From an uncultured Treponema sp. (GTDB lineage Bacteria > Spirochaetota > Spirochaetia > Treponematales > Treponemataceae), in the NCBI GenBank assembly GCA_946185925.1, contig CAMHLH010000004.1, forward strand, positions 1-33,385: a stretch of DNA of 33,385 nt, read 5' to 3'. The notes beneath the pieces were generated by a model, which was given only the letters and a program-made list of their open reading frames with translations, did no database searches and had not been told where the DNA came from. This document shows positions 1-7,649 of this stretch, in pieces. Every line of letters begins with the position of its first letter. Position 1 is the first letter of the stretch. Position numbers and translations under genes: made by a program.

Positions 1-2
1 GC

Positions 3-638
3 ACCAAGTCCTTCATCGCCGAGGGGAGGTTCGAGAACGTCCTCAAAAATTTGATGCCGGGCGACTATGCCTTGATTCAGTTCGGGCACAACGACGAGAA
101 AATCAACGACCCCAACCGCTACACAAGCCCTGCCGAGGACGGCGAATTCAGGCGCAACCTTGAGTATCTGGTCGTGAATCTCTGGGCGAAAAAGTGCCGC
201 CCAATCCTCCTCACGCCGGTCGTCAGGAGAAAGTTCATCGACTCCGACGGAACTCGCAAGGTCGAGAACACGCACAAGGAATACCAGGAGGCGATAATCG
301 AGACCGCCAAGAGAATCGGGTGCCCCTGCATCGACGTGACGAAACTCACGACGGAGTTCATAGAGGACGTGGGCGAGGAAAAATCCGTGCGTTTCTTCAT
401 GAACTTCGAGCCTGGTCTCTACACGAACTATCCCGACGGCAAGGACGACAACAGCCATCTCCGCCCGGACGGAGCCTACGAGGTTTCGAGAATCACGGCG
501 ATGGAGCTTGCGAAGCTTGGGGACTCTTTCGATGAATACAAGGAACTTTCAGAGTCGATTGTCGGCGCCGTCGAGGAAAAATCCGGAAGCGACAGGGAAA
601 TCGACGACGAGTTCATGGTCTTCAAGGGCAAAAACTGA
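3..638 (+). CDS. SGNH/GDSL hydrolase, rhamnogalacturonan acetylesterase-like (5' truncated by window edge)
   Basis: Frame stays open to the window edge (TKSFIAEGRFENVLKNLMPGDYALIQFGHNDEK); GHND block and late DNSHLRPDGA (D-x-x-H-like) motif typical of RGAE-type SGNH hydrolases. Confidence 0.8.
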   Translation, partial: TKSFIAEGRFENVLKNLMPGDYALIQFGHNDEKINDPNRYTSPAEDGEFRRNLEYLVVNLWAKKCRPILLTPVVRRKFIDSDGTRKVENTHKEYQEAIIETAKRIGCPCIDVTKLTTEFIEDVGEEKSVRFFMNFEPGLYTNYPDGKDDNSHLRPDGAYEVSRITAMELAKLGDSFDEYKELSESIVGAVEEKSGSDREIDDEFMVFKGKN

Positions 639-658
639 TTGGAAATTGGAGTTTGAAA

Positions 659-1936
659 ATGGAAAGGGGAACTTACACAGAACAGGAAGCGATGCAGTAC
701 ATCAGGGAGAACGATGTCCGCTTCATAAAGCTTTTCTTCACGGACGTATACGGAAGCATAAAGTCGATTTCAATCCAGCCGAGCGAGCTTGACAGGGCCT
801 TCTCACAGGGAATCTCGTTCGACGCGAGCGCGGTCAGGGGCTTCTTGAGCGTGGCGAAGTCCGATCTCTTCCTCGTGCCCGACCCCGCGACTTTGTGCAT
901 CCTTCCGTGGAGGCCGCAGTCAGGTCGTGTCGTCCGCTTCTTCTGCAACATACGCTACGCCGACGGAAGCCCGTTCGAGGGTGACTGCAGGAAAATGCTC
1001 TCCGACCTCGTGGAAAAATCGTGGAAGAAGGGCTATTCGTTCAACATCGGAACCGAGTGCGAGTTCTACCTCTTCAAATGCGACGACAAGGGAGAGCCGA
1101 CGCACGAGCCGTTCGACAACGCCGGCTACTGCGACTTGGCTCCCCGCGACAAGGGCGAGAACGTGCGCCGCGAAATCTGCCTGACTCTGGAGCAGATGGG
1201 GGTCCACCCGGAGACTTCCCACCACGAGACGGGACCTGGGCAGAACGAGGTCGATTTCAGGTATTCGGATGTCTTGAACGCCGCGGACAATTTGCAGACT
1301 TTCAAGACGGTCGTGAAGACGATTGCCGCGAGAAACGGACTTTTCGCCTGCTTCCTTCCAAAGCCGCTTGGTGGAAAGCCTGGAAACGGACTCCACATTA
1401 ATATCTCCCTCATGAAGAACGGAGAGAACCTCTTCGGCGACGAGATGGGCGACGAGGCAAAGTCCTTCCTGGCAGGAATCCTCCACAGGGCTGTCGAGAT
1501 GACGCCTTTCATGAACCCGATTCCGAACTCTTATTTCCGCCTCGGCGAATTCGAAGCCCCCAAGTATGTGAGCTGGAGCCGCCAGAACAGGAGCCAGCTC
1601 GTCAGAATCCCGGCCGCCCGCCACGACGGAACGAGAATCGAGTACCGCGCATCCGACCCGGCGAGCAACCCCTACATGGCAATCTATGCCCTGCTCTCAG
1701 CCGGCCTTGAGGGAATCGAGGAGAAGCGCGAGCTCATGCCGTCTTCCGACATCGATTTGTACAAGGCCTCAAAAAAAGACGTGGAGAATTTCCAGACGCT
1801 TCCGGCAAGCCTTGGAGATGCGTTCGAGGCCGCCACGAAAGGCGACTTCGCCAAAAAGATTTTCCCGAAGGTCCTCATGGATTTTTTCGACAGCGCAAAG
1901 GACGAGATTTCCGACCCCGAATTCGGGGAAATTTGA
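659..1936 (+). CDS. glnA: Glutamine synthetase (GSI type)
   Basis: FFTDVYGSIKSISI, GTECEFYLF, HHETGPGQNEVDF, NGLHINISL, RIEYRASDPASNPYMAIYALLSAGLEGI motifs; ATG at 659 preceded by GGAG. Confidence 0.95.
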   Translation: MERGTYTEQEAMQYIRENDVRFIKLFFTDVYGSIKSISIQPSELDRAFSQGISFDASAVRGFLSVAKSDLFLVPDPATLCILPWRPQSGRVVRFFCNIRYADGSPFEGDCRKMLSDLVEKSWKKGYSFNIGTECEFYLFKCDDKGEPTHEPFDNAGYCDLAPRDKGENVRREICLTLEQMGVHPETSHHETGPGQNEVDFRYSDVLNAADNLQTFKTVVKTIAARNGLFACFLPKPLGGKPGNGLHINISLMKNGENLFGDEMGDEAKSFLAGILHRAVEMTPFMNPIPNSYFRLGEFEAPKYVSWSRQNRSQLVRIPAARHDGTRIEYRASDPASNPYMAIYALLSAGLEGIEEKRELMPSSDIDLYKASKKDVENFQTLPASLGDAFEAATKGDFAKKIFPKVLMDFFDSAKDEISDPEFGEI

Positions 1937-1939
1937 TTA

Positions 1940-2058
1940 AACCTGTTCGGAAACTTCAGTTTCTGAACAGGTTACTCTGAAATGCGAGAATTGAATCGCA
2001 CTATTTTTGCGATTCAATTCTCGTCGACCTGAGCGATAACGAAGTTATCGAACAGGTC
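1940..2058. repeat. Composite palindromic intergenic element: three hairpins, terminal inverted repeats ACCTGTTCG...CGAACAGGT
   Basis: Hairpin 1 1940-1973 (15 bp stem including one G-T, TTCA loop); hairpin 2 1985-2023 (perfect 16 bp CGAGAATTGAATCGCA/TGCGATTCAATTCTCG, 7 nt loop); hairpin 3 2026-2058 (GACCTG..CGATAAC-GAA-GTTATCG..CAGGTC). 1941-1949 is the exact reverse complement of 2049-2057. Confidence 0.85.
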
Positions 2059-2087
2059 TATTCTGCCATAAAAATCAGAGGTAGCTT

Positions 2088-2657
2088 ATGGACAGTGTTT
2101 TTATCGTTTCGAACACCAGTTCGACGATGCAGATAATATCGGGCCTTTTCATCTCCCAGCCGATTTCGAGGATTGCCACCGCGCAGAGCTGCACTGAAGC
2201 GCGGCGCACCCTCCTCGAATCCGAATTCGATTTGATAATCATAGACACCCCGCTTCCCGACGAGTTCGGCGACGATTTCGCGCTCCATGCGTCCGATTCG
2301 TCCCGGAGCGGCATAATAATCCTCGTGGACAGCACGAAAATCGACGATTTCGGCTCGATTCTGGAGGACGCGGGCATTTTCGCGGTCCCCAAACCGGTGT
2401 CGCCTGAGTTCTTCAACCAGGCCGTGAAGCTTCTTGTCGCCAGCCGCCGCCAGATTCAGAAACTCGAATCCGAGAACATGAGGCTGCAGTCGAAAATCGA
2501 GGAGCTTCGCATGGTGGACAGGGCGAAGTGCGTCCTGATTCAGACCCTCAAGATGACGGAGGCGCAGGCCCACCGCTACATCGAAAAGCAGAGCATGGAT
2601 TTGCGCCTGACCAGAATCGCGGTGGCCGAGCAGGTCTTGAGGACTTACGAGCGGTGA
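2088..2657 (+). CDS. Response-regulator-like protein with C-terminal ANTAR RNA-binding domain
   Basis: N-terminal receiver-like fold (FDLIIIDTPLPDEFG), coiled linker (QIQKLESENMRLQSKIEELRMVDRAKCVL), then ANTAR-like MTEAQAHRYIEKQSMDLRLTRIAVAEQVL. Confidence 0.85.
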   Translation: MDSVFIVSNTSSTMQIISGLFISQPISRIATAQSCTEARRTLLESEFDLIIIDTPLPDEFGDDFALHASDSSRSGIIILVDSTKIDDFGSILEDAGIFAVPKPVSPEFFNQAVKLLVASRRQIQKLESENMRLQSKIEELRMVDRAKCVLIQTLKMTEAQAHRYIEKQSMDLRLTRIAVAEQVLRTYER

Positions 2658-2673
2658 AAAATATTTCATTGGA

Positions 2674-2688
2674 TACAATTTAATTTTT
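2674..2688. promoter_or_regulatory. Candidate OhrR/MarR operator 1
   Basis: TACAATTTAATTTTT, 12/15 match to the B. subtilis OhrR box as recalled (TACAATTAAATTGTA), just upstream of the -35. Confidence 0.4.
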
Positions 2689-2697
2689 ATAAATGTA

Positions 2698-2726
2698 TTG
2701 ACGAGTTTTTGTTTGGGGTGTATATT
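2698..2726 (+). promoter_or_regulatory. Sigma70-type promoter of gpx-ohrR-trxB-trxA
   Basis: TTGACG - 17 nt - TATATT. Confidence 0.7.
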
Positions 2727-2747
2727 TCTGATTGTAAATTGATTGAA

Positions 2748-2762
2748 CACAATTAAATCGTA
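2748..2762. promoter_or_regulatory. Candidate OhrR/MarR operator 2
   Basis: CACAATTAAATCGTA, 13/15 match to TACAATTAAATTGTA, between the predicted start site and the gpx SD. Confidence 0.55.
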
Positions 2763-2781
2763 ATAGATTAAGGAGCGAACC

Positions 2782-3324
2782 ATGATTTACGACTACACAT
2801 TCAAGGACAGAAAAGGAAACGAAGTTTCAATGCAGGACTACAAGGGAAAAGTTCTCTTGATAGTGAACACGGCGACTGGATGCGGCTTCACTCCGCAGTA
2901 CAAGGAACTTCAGGAAATATACTCCGAGCTTCACGAAAAGGGACTTGAGATTCTCGACTTCCCTTGCGACCAGTTCGGGCACCAGGCTCCGGGAAGCGAC
3001 GAGGAAATCCACTCGTTCTGCACTGGAAGATTCGGAATCGAATTCCCCCAGTTCTCGAAAATCGAGGTCAACGGCGAGAACGCACTCCCGCTCTTCAAGC
3101 ACCTCACTGCGAACACGAAATTCGAAGGCTTCGAGGACGCAAATCCGCTCTCGAAAATCCTCATGAAGATGCTCGGAATCGGAAAGAAGGATTTCTCGAC
3201 TTCAAGCGACATCAAGTGGAACTTCACCAAGTTCCTCATCGACAGGGAAGGCAACATCGTAAGAAGATTCGAGCCTACTGCCAACATGGACAAGGTGAAG
3301 AAAGAAATTTGTGATATTCTGTAA
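2782..3324 (+). CDS. gpx: Glutathione peroxidase family protein (Cys-type, probably thioredoxin-dependent)
   Basis: NTATGCGFTPQYKELQEIY, FPCDQFGHQAPGSDEEI, IKWNFTKFLIDREG motifs; AAGGAG SD. Confidence 0.93.
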   Translation: MIYDYTFKDRKGNEVSMQDYKGKVLLIVNTATGCGFTPQYKELQEIYSELHEKGLEILDFPCDQFGHQAPGSDEEIHSFCTGRFGIEFPQFSKIEVNGENALPLFKHLTANTKFEGFEDANPLSKILMKMLGIGKKDFSTSSDIKWNFTKFLIDREGNIVRRFEPTANMDKVKKEICDIL

Positions 3325-3327
3325 CGC

Positions 3328-3771
3328 ATGGAAAGTCAGAATTATGAACAGCTAAAATTGTCGAATCAACTTTGCTTCCCCCTCTATGTCTGCTCGAAGG
3401 AGATAGTCAGGCGGTACAAGCCTTTTTTGGACGAAGTTGATTTGACATACACACAGTACATAGCGATGATGGCGTTTTGGGAAAAGAGCGAGATGAACGT
3501 GAAGGACCTTGGAAAAAGGCTTTTCCTCGATTCGGGGACGCTCACTCCGGTCCTCAAGACGCTTGAGTCCAAGGGGTTCATCACAAGGGAAAGGTCGAAA
3601 GAGGACGAGCGCAACTTGATTGTCAGAATCACTGACGAGGGCATGGCCCTGCGCGAGAAGTGCGCTTCGATACCTGCGAAAGTGGGCTGCTGCGTCCGAA
3701 TGGAGCCGGAAGAGTTCAAGGCTCTCAAATCCATCCTCGACAAGTTCCTGATGAACTTCCAGGAAAAATGA
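3328..3771 (+). CDS. ohrR: MarR-family regulator of the OhrR (organic peroxide sensor) type
   Basis: Reactive-Cys context NQLCFPLYVCSKEI; LFLDSGTLTPVLKTLESKGFITRERSKEDERNLIVRITDEG winged helix; begins 4 nt after gpx ends. Confidence 0.85.
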   Translation: MESQNYEQLKLSNQLCFPLYVCSKEIVRRYKPFLDEVDLTYTQYIAMMAFWEKSEMNVKDLGKRLFLDSGTLTPVLKTLESKGFITRERSKEDERNLIVRITDEGMALREKCASIPAKVGCCVRMEPEEFKALKSILDKFLMNFQEK

Positions 3772-3794
3772 TTCCAATTTTGTAAGGAGAAAAA

Positions 3795-4670
3795 ATGGCA
3801 GGGACGAACGAACTTTACGATGTTGCGATTCTTGGAACAGGGCCTGCAGGCGTTTCTGCCGCGATAACCCTCAAGATTCGCAACAAGAGCATAATCCTGC
3901 TTGGAAGCCGCAATCTCACGGACAAGATGGGAAAAGCCCACGAGATTCAGAACTATCCGGGATTGCCGGCGGTGAAGGGCGACGAGCTCCAGGCTGCGTT
4001 CAAAAAGCATCTGGACTCTCTCGGCATCGAAATCACCGAGGATCAGGTGACCGCCTGCTACGCCCTGGGCGACAAGTTCAGCATGACGGCGAAGAGCGGC
4101 AAGACCTACTCGGCGAAAAGCGTCATAATCGCCACGGGCGTGAGTTTTGGCAAAGCCTACGAGGGCGAGGAGCAGTTCCTCGGCCGCGGAGTCAGCTACT
4201 GCGCCACCTGCGACGCTCCGCTCTACAAGGGCAAGAAGGTCGCCGTAATCGCCCAGACCGAAAAGGAAGAGGAAGAGGCGAAATTCCTTGCGGAAGTCTG
4301 CGAGAAAGTTTCCTACATTCCGCTCTACAAAAAAGAAGAATTCGAGTTTTCTGGAAACGGAAAAATCGAGATAATCAAGGACGTTCCGCTTTCGTTCCAG
4401 GGCAGAATGAAGGCCGAAAAGCTCGTGATGAAAAACGGGGAAGTCGAAGCGGACGGATTCTTCATCCTTCGCGATTCGATTTCGCCAAAACAGCTTGTTC
4501 CAGGGCTTGAGCTTGACGGAAACCACATCGCGGTGAACCGGAAGATGGAAACGAACATAAAAGGCTGCTTCGCGTGCGGAGACATAACGGGTCTTCCATA
4601 CCAGTATGTGAAGTCGGCCGGAGAAGGAAACGTGGCTGCGTTGAGCGCGGTTGCATATTTGTCAAAATAG
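3795..4670 (+). CDS. trxB: Thioredoxin reductase-like flavoprotein with degenerate pyridine-nucleotide-binding motifs (FFTR-like)
   Basis: FAD motif ILGTGPAGVSAAI, redox CATC, ETNIKGCFACGDITG; lacks GxGxxA (VAVIAQTEKEEEEA instead) and HRRxxxR; SD AAGGAG. Confidence 0.85.
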   Translation: MAGTNELYDVAILGTGPAGVSAAITLKIRNKSIILLGSRNLTDKMGKAHEIQNYPGLPAVKGDELQAAFKKHLDSLGIEITEDQVTACYALGDKFSMTAKSGKTYSAKSVIIATGVSFGKAYEGEEQFLGRGVSYCATCDAPLYKGKKVAVIAQTEKEEEEAKFLAEVCEKVSYIPLYKKEEFEFSGNGKIEIIKDVPLSFQGRMKAEKLVMKNGEVEADGFFILRDSISPKQLVPGLELDGNHIAVNRKMETNIKGCFACGDITGLPYQYVKSAGEGNVAALSAVAYLSK

Positions 4671-4680
4671 GAGGCAAAAG

Positions 4681-4995
4681 ATGGTAAAAGCAATTTCAGA
4701 GTCAGAGTTCGATGAAGCAGTGAAAGAGGGACTTTCGGTCGTCGATTTTTCAGCCACATGGTGCGGCCCTTGCCAGATGCTCAAGCCCGTTCTTGAGGAC
4801 GCTTCGGGCGAGTTCGACGGAAAGGTGAAGTTCTTCGCGGTCGACGTTGACGAGGCCGAGGACTTGAGCCGCAAGCTCGGAGTGATGGCTGTTCCTTCAA
4901 TCTTCGTGTTCAAGGACGGAGAGCAGGTCGCCATGACCACAGGCTTCCAGCCGAAAGACGCCCTTGTGTCCTGGGTGAACGGAGCGATTGCCTGA
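4681..4995 (+). CDS. trxA: Thioredoxin
   Basis: VVDFSATWCGPCQMLKPVLEDAS; VMAVPSIFVFKDG; SD AGGAGG precedes ATG at 4681. Confidence 0.95.
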   Translation: MVKAISESEFDEAVKEGLSVVDFSATWCGPCQMLKPVLEDASGEFDGKVKFFAVDVDEAEDLSRKLGVMAVPSIFVFKDGEQVAMTTGFQPKDALVSWVNGAIA

Positions 4996-5006
4996 GCCTT
5001 CTCTCG

Positions 5007-5035
5007 TTGAACAAAACTCGCATTTGAGGTACTAT
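5007..5035 (+). promoter_or_regulatory. Candidate sigma70 promoter for asnB
   Basis: TTGAAC - 17 nt - TACTAT. Confidence 0.5.
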
Positions 5036-5046
5036 TTTTTTGAACG

Positions 5047-5096
5047 AAGGCGTTCATTCGACACTCGAATTGTGTCCGAATGGACGCCTTTTTTTT
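5047..5096 (+). terminator. Rho-independent terminator after trxA / possible attenuator in asnB leader
   Basis: AAGGCGTTCATTCGACAC / GTGTCCGAATGGACGCCTT stem with one bulge, then T8. Confidence 0.85.
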
Positions 5097-5131
5097 ATTT
5101 AAATTGATTTTTTTTCCATCCGGGGGTTTTT

Positions 5132-6871
5132 ATGTGTGGATTTGTGGGCGCGTTTGATTTGAGCGTTGGCGGCCAGCCGATTGGCGATGCGTTGAAAGAG
5201 GAGCTTAGGAAGCAGATTTTGGAGCAGTCAAAGACGATTCGGCATAGGGGGCCGGACTGGTCGGGCGTGTACACGGGAGAGAACGCGATTTTGAGCCACG
5301 AGAGATTGGCGATTGTGGACCCGCTTTCAGGAAAGCAGCCGCTCGTTTCCGACGACGGAAAGATAATCCTCGCCGTGAACGGTGAAATCTACAACCACAA
5401 GGAAATCAGGGCGGAGTTCGAGGGAAAGTACAGTTTCAAGACGAAGAGCGACTGCGAGGTCATCATTCCTCTCTACAAGACTTACGGAACGGAATTCCTC
5501 GAAAAACTTTCCGGCATCTTCGCGTTCGCCCTCTACGATTCGGAGAAGGACGTGTATTTGATTGGACGAGACGAAATCGGCGTGATTCCGCTCTATCAGG
5601 GCTGGGACAAGCACGGCCGCTACTATGTCGCAAGCGAGTTGAAGGCGCTTGAAGGCTACTGCACTTCAATAGAAGAATTCCCGAATGGACACTATTTCTA
5701 CTCGAAAGACTCCAAGCCGACCCGCTGGTACAAGCGCGACTGGGAATCATTCTGCAACGTGAAGGACAATCCAAAAGCGACTGACGACAAGGGAGATGTC
5801 ATCAATCCTTCCGTCATAGAAAAAGTGAAGAACGGACTTGAGCAGGCTGTGAGGCAGCAGCTCATGTCGGACGTTCCATACGGCGTTCTCCTTTCTGGCG
5901 GACTGGACTCTTCGATAATTGCCGCGATAACGCAGAAATTCTCCAAGAAGAGAATCGAATCCGACGGAAAACAGGCCGCCTGGTGGCCGCAGCTCCACTC
6001 GTTCGCGGTGGGCCTCGAAGGCTCTCCAGACTTGCTTGCCGCGAAAAAAGCCGCCGACTACATCGGGACGATACACCACGAAGTCCACTTCACGATTCAG
6101 GAGGCGTTGGACGCGCTCCGCGATGTCATCTACCACATCGAGACCTACGATATCACGACAGTGCGCGCTTCCACTCCGATGTACCTTTTGGCGCGCGTCA
6201 TAAAGTCGATGGGCATAAAGATGGTGCTTTCGGGCGAGGGCAGCGACGAGCTTTTCGGCGGCTACCTCTATTTCCACAAGGCTCCGAATCCTCAGGAATT
6301 CCACGAAGAGCTTGTTCGGAAGATGTCCAAACTCCACCTCTACGACTGCCTCCGCGCGAACAAGTCGCTCATGGCGTGGGGAGTTGAAGGCCGCGTTCCA
6401 TTCCTGGACAAGGATTTCATCGACGTCGCCATGAGGCTGAATCCGTGCGACAAGATGAACATCCGCCTCTCCGACGGAAAACAGCGCATCGAAAAGTGGA
6501 TTCTCAGAAAGGCTTTCGAGGACATGCTCCCGGAGAGCATCGTCTGGCGGCAGAAAGAGCAGTTCTCCGACGGCGTTGGATACAACTGGATTGACACGCT
6601 CAAGAAGATGACCGAGGAGAAGGTTTCTGACGCGGAATTCGAGCGCAGGGAGAAGCGTTTCCCCATCAACACTCCGAAGACGAAAGAGGAATACTACTAC
6701 CGCGAAATCTACAGCGAGCTTTTCCCGTCCGACAGCGCGGCAAAGGTCGTCCCGCACGAAGCCGGCGTCGCCTGCTCCACCGCGAAAGCCCTCGAATGGG
6801 ACGAAGCCTGGAAGAACATGGACGAGCCGAGCGGCCGCGCCATCTCCGGCGTGCACGACAAAGCGTACTAG
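5132..6871 (+). CDS. asnB: Asparagine synthetase, glutamine-hydrolysing
   Basis: N-terminal Cys MCGFVGAFD; IRHRGPDWSG; NGEIYNHKEIR; LSGGLDSSIIAAI; GEGSDELFGGY. Confidence 0.95.
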   Translation: MCGFVGAFDLSVGGQPIGDALKEELRKQILEQSKTIRHRGPDWSGVYTGENAILSHERLAIVDPLSGKQPLVSDDGKIILAVNGEIYNHKEIRAEFEGKYSFKTKSDCEVIIPLYKTYGTEFLEKLSGIFAFALYDSEKDVYLIGRDEIGVIPLYQGWDKHGRYYVASELKALEGYCTSIEEFPNGHYFYSKDSKPTRWYKRDWESFCNVKDNPKATDDKGDVINPSVIEKVKNGLEQAVRQQLMSDVPYGVLLSGGLDSSIIAAITQKFSKKRIESDGKQAAWWPQLHSFAVGLEGSPDLLAAKKAADYIGTIHHEVHFTIQEALDALRDVIYHIETYDITTVRASTPMYLLARVIKSMGIKMVLSGEGSDELFGGYLYFHKAPNPQEFHEELVRKMSKLHLYDCLRANKSLMAWGVEGRVPFLDKDFIDVAMRLNPCDKMNIRLSDGKQRIEKWILRKAFEDMLPESIVWRQKEQFSDGVGYNWIDTLKKMTEEKVSDAEFERREKRFPINTPKTKEEYYYREIYSELFPSDSAAKVVPHEAGVACSTAKALEWDEAWKNMDEPSGRAISGVHDKAY

Positions 6872-7013
6872 GGCGAATTGAACTAAAATGAAAGAATCCT
6901 GAAAAGAGGCTTTATCAACTACTTTTTTTTTGTATAGTATGTTGTTCGGTGCTCTCGGTGCTGAACCGGCGTTTTGTTTTGAATGCCGATTTTTCTTTTC
7001 AGGAGGTCTTTTC

Positions 7014-7478
7014 ATGAAATTCTTTGGAAAGGCTATTTCAGTTTTACTCGCGGTTGCGGCTTTGTCTTTTGGTTTTTCTTCGTGCTCCGATGACGACGAT
7101 GAAGAAGAGTTGAAAGTTGTCGCGACTTACTATGGATTTGCGACAGGCAACGTTGACGATGTTCCGATGATTGTAAAATCGACAGTAAGATTCTACAACA
7201 GCAACGAATACACGAACGATATCGATATGACCGCTGTCGCAGGTGCATCTGTCTATTCTTTGACAGGAACGATAGAAATTGGCACTTACACTGGAGACCC
7301 GACAAAAGACGGCACTGTGAAGATGACTGCGACAAAAGAATACGATGACGACGCTAAAAAGCTCAAGGACATCGCCGCCGCCGACAGGGAAACGGAGGAT
7401 TTCGTAATCTCTGGCGGAAAAGTGACGGAAGATGACGTCTTTGACGACGGCACAGGAATCACGCTCGAAAAACAGTAA
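7014..7478 (+). CDS. Small acidic predicted lipoprotein, no recognised family
   Basis: MKFFGKAISVLLAVAALSFGFSSC lipobox-type signal peptide followed by SDDDDEEE; AGGAGG SD just upstream of ATG 7014. Confidence 0.75.
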   Translation: MKFFGKAISVLLAVAALSFGFSSCSDDDDEEELKVVATYYGFATGNVDDVPMIVKSTVRFYNSNEYTNDIDMTAVAGASVYSLTGTIEIGTYTGDPTKDGTVKMTATKEYDDDAKKLKDIAAADRETEDFVISGGKVTEDDVFDDGTGITLEKQ

Positions 7479-7482
7479 AAAC

Positions 7483-7524
7483 GTTTGGAAACTTCGTTTT
7501 CTGACCAGTCTATTTTGAAATGCG
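7483..7524. repeat. Diverged partial copy of the 1940-2058 element
   Basis: Ungapped alignment with 1945-1986: 34/42 identical, including GGAAACTTC and TTTCTGA and TGAAATGCG blocks. Confidence 0.65.
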
Positions 7525-7525
7525 G

Positions 7526-7556
7526 AACGGCGGCTTTGAAAAAGGCTGCCGTTTTT
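7526..7556 (+). terminator. Rho-independent terminator
   Basis: AACGGCGGCTTT-GAAA-AAGGCTGCCGTT (12 bp stem with wobbles) followed by T-run. Confidence 0.85.
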
Positions 7557-7649
7557 CTTTTGAATTCAATTGTCTGTTTTGTCTTTTCCTGTTCCTTTAA
7601 CATCTAAAAGGTTTTCTGTGATAATATAGAATCGAAAGGGAATTTTTTT

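Noticed and set aside
1940-2058. Canonical ANTAR dual-hexaloop target RNA
   Set aside because: Loops are TTCA, CTATTTT and GAA; none is a hexaloop with A1/G4, so I do not call it an ANTAR target.
3384-4526. 380-aa minus-strand ORF
   Set aside because: Antisense to ohrR and trxB, both recognisable; composition is an antisense shadow of biased codons with no family resemblance.
5747-7015. 422-aa minus-strand ORF
   Set aside because: Antisense to asnB; no signal or motif.
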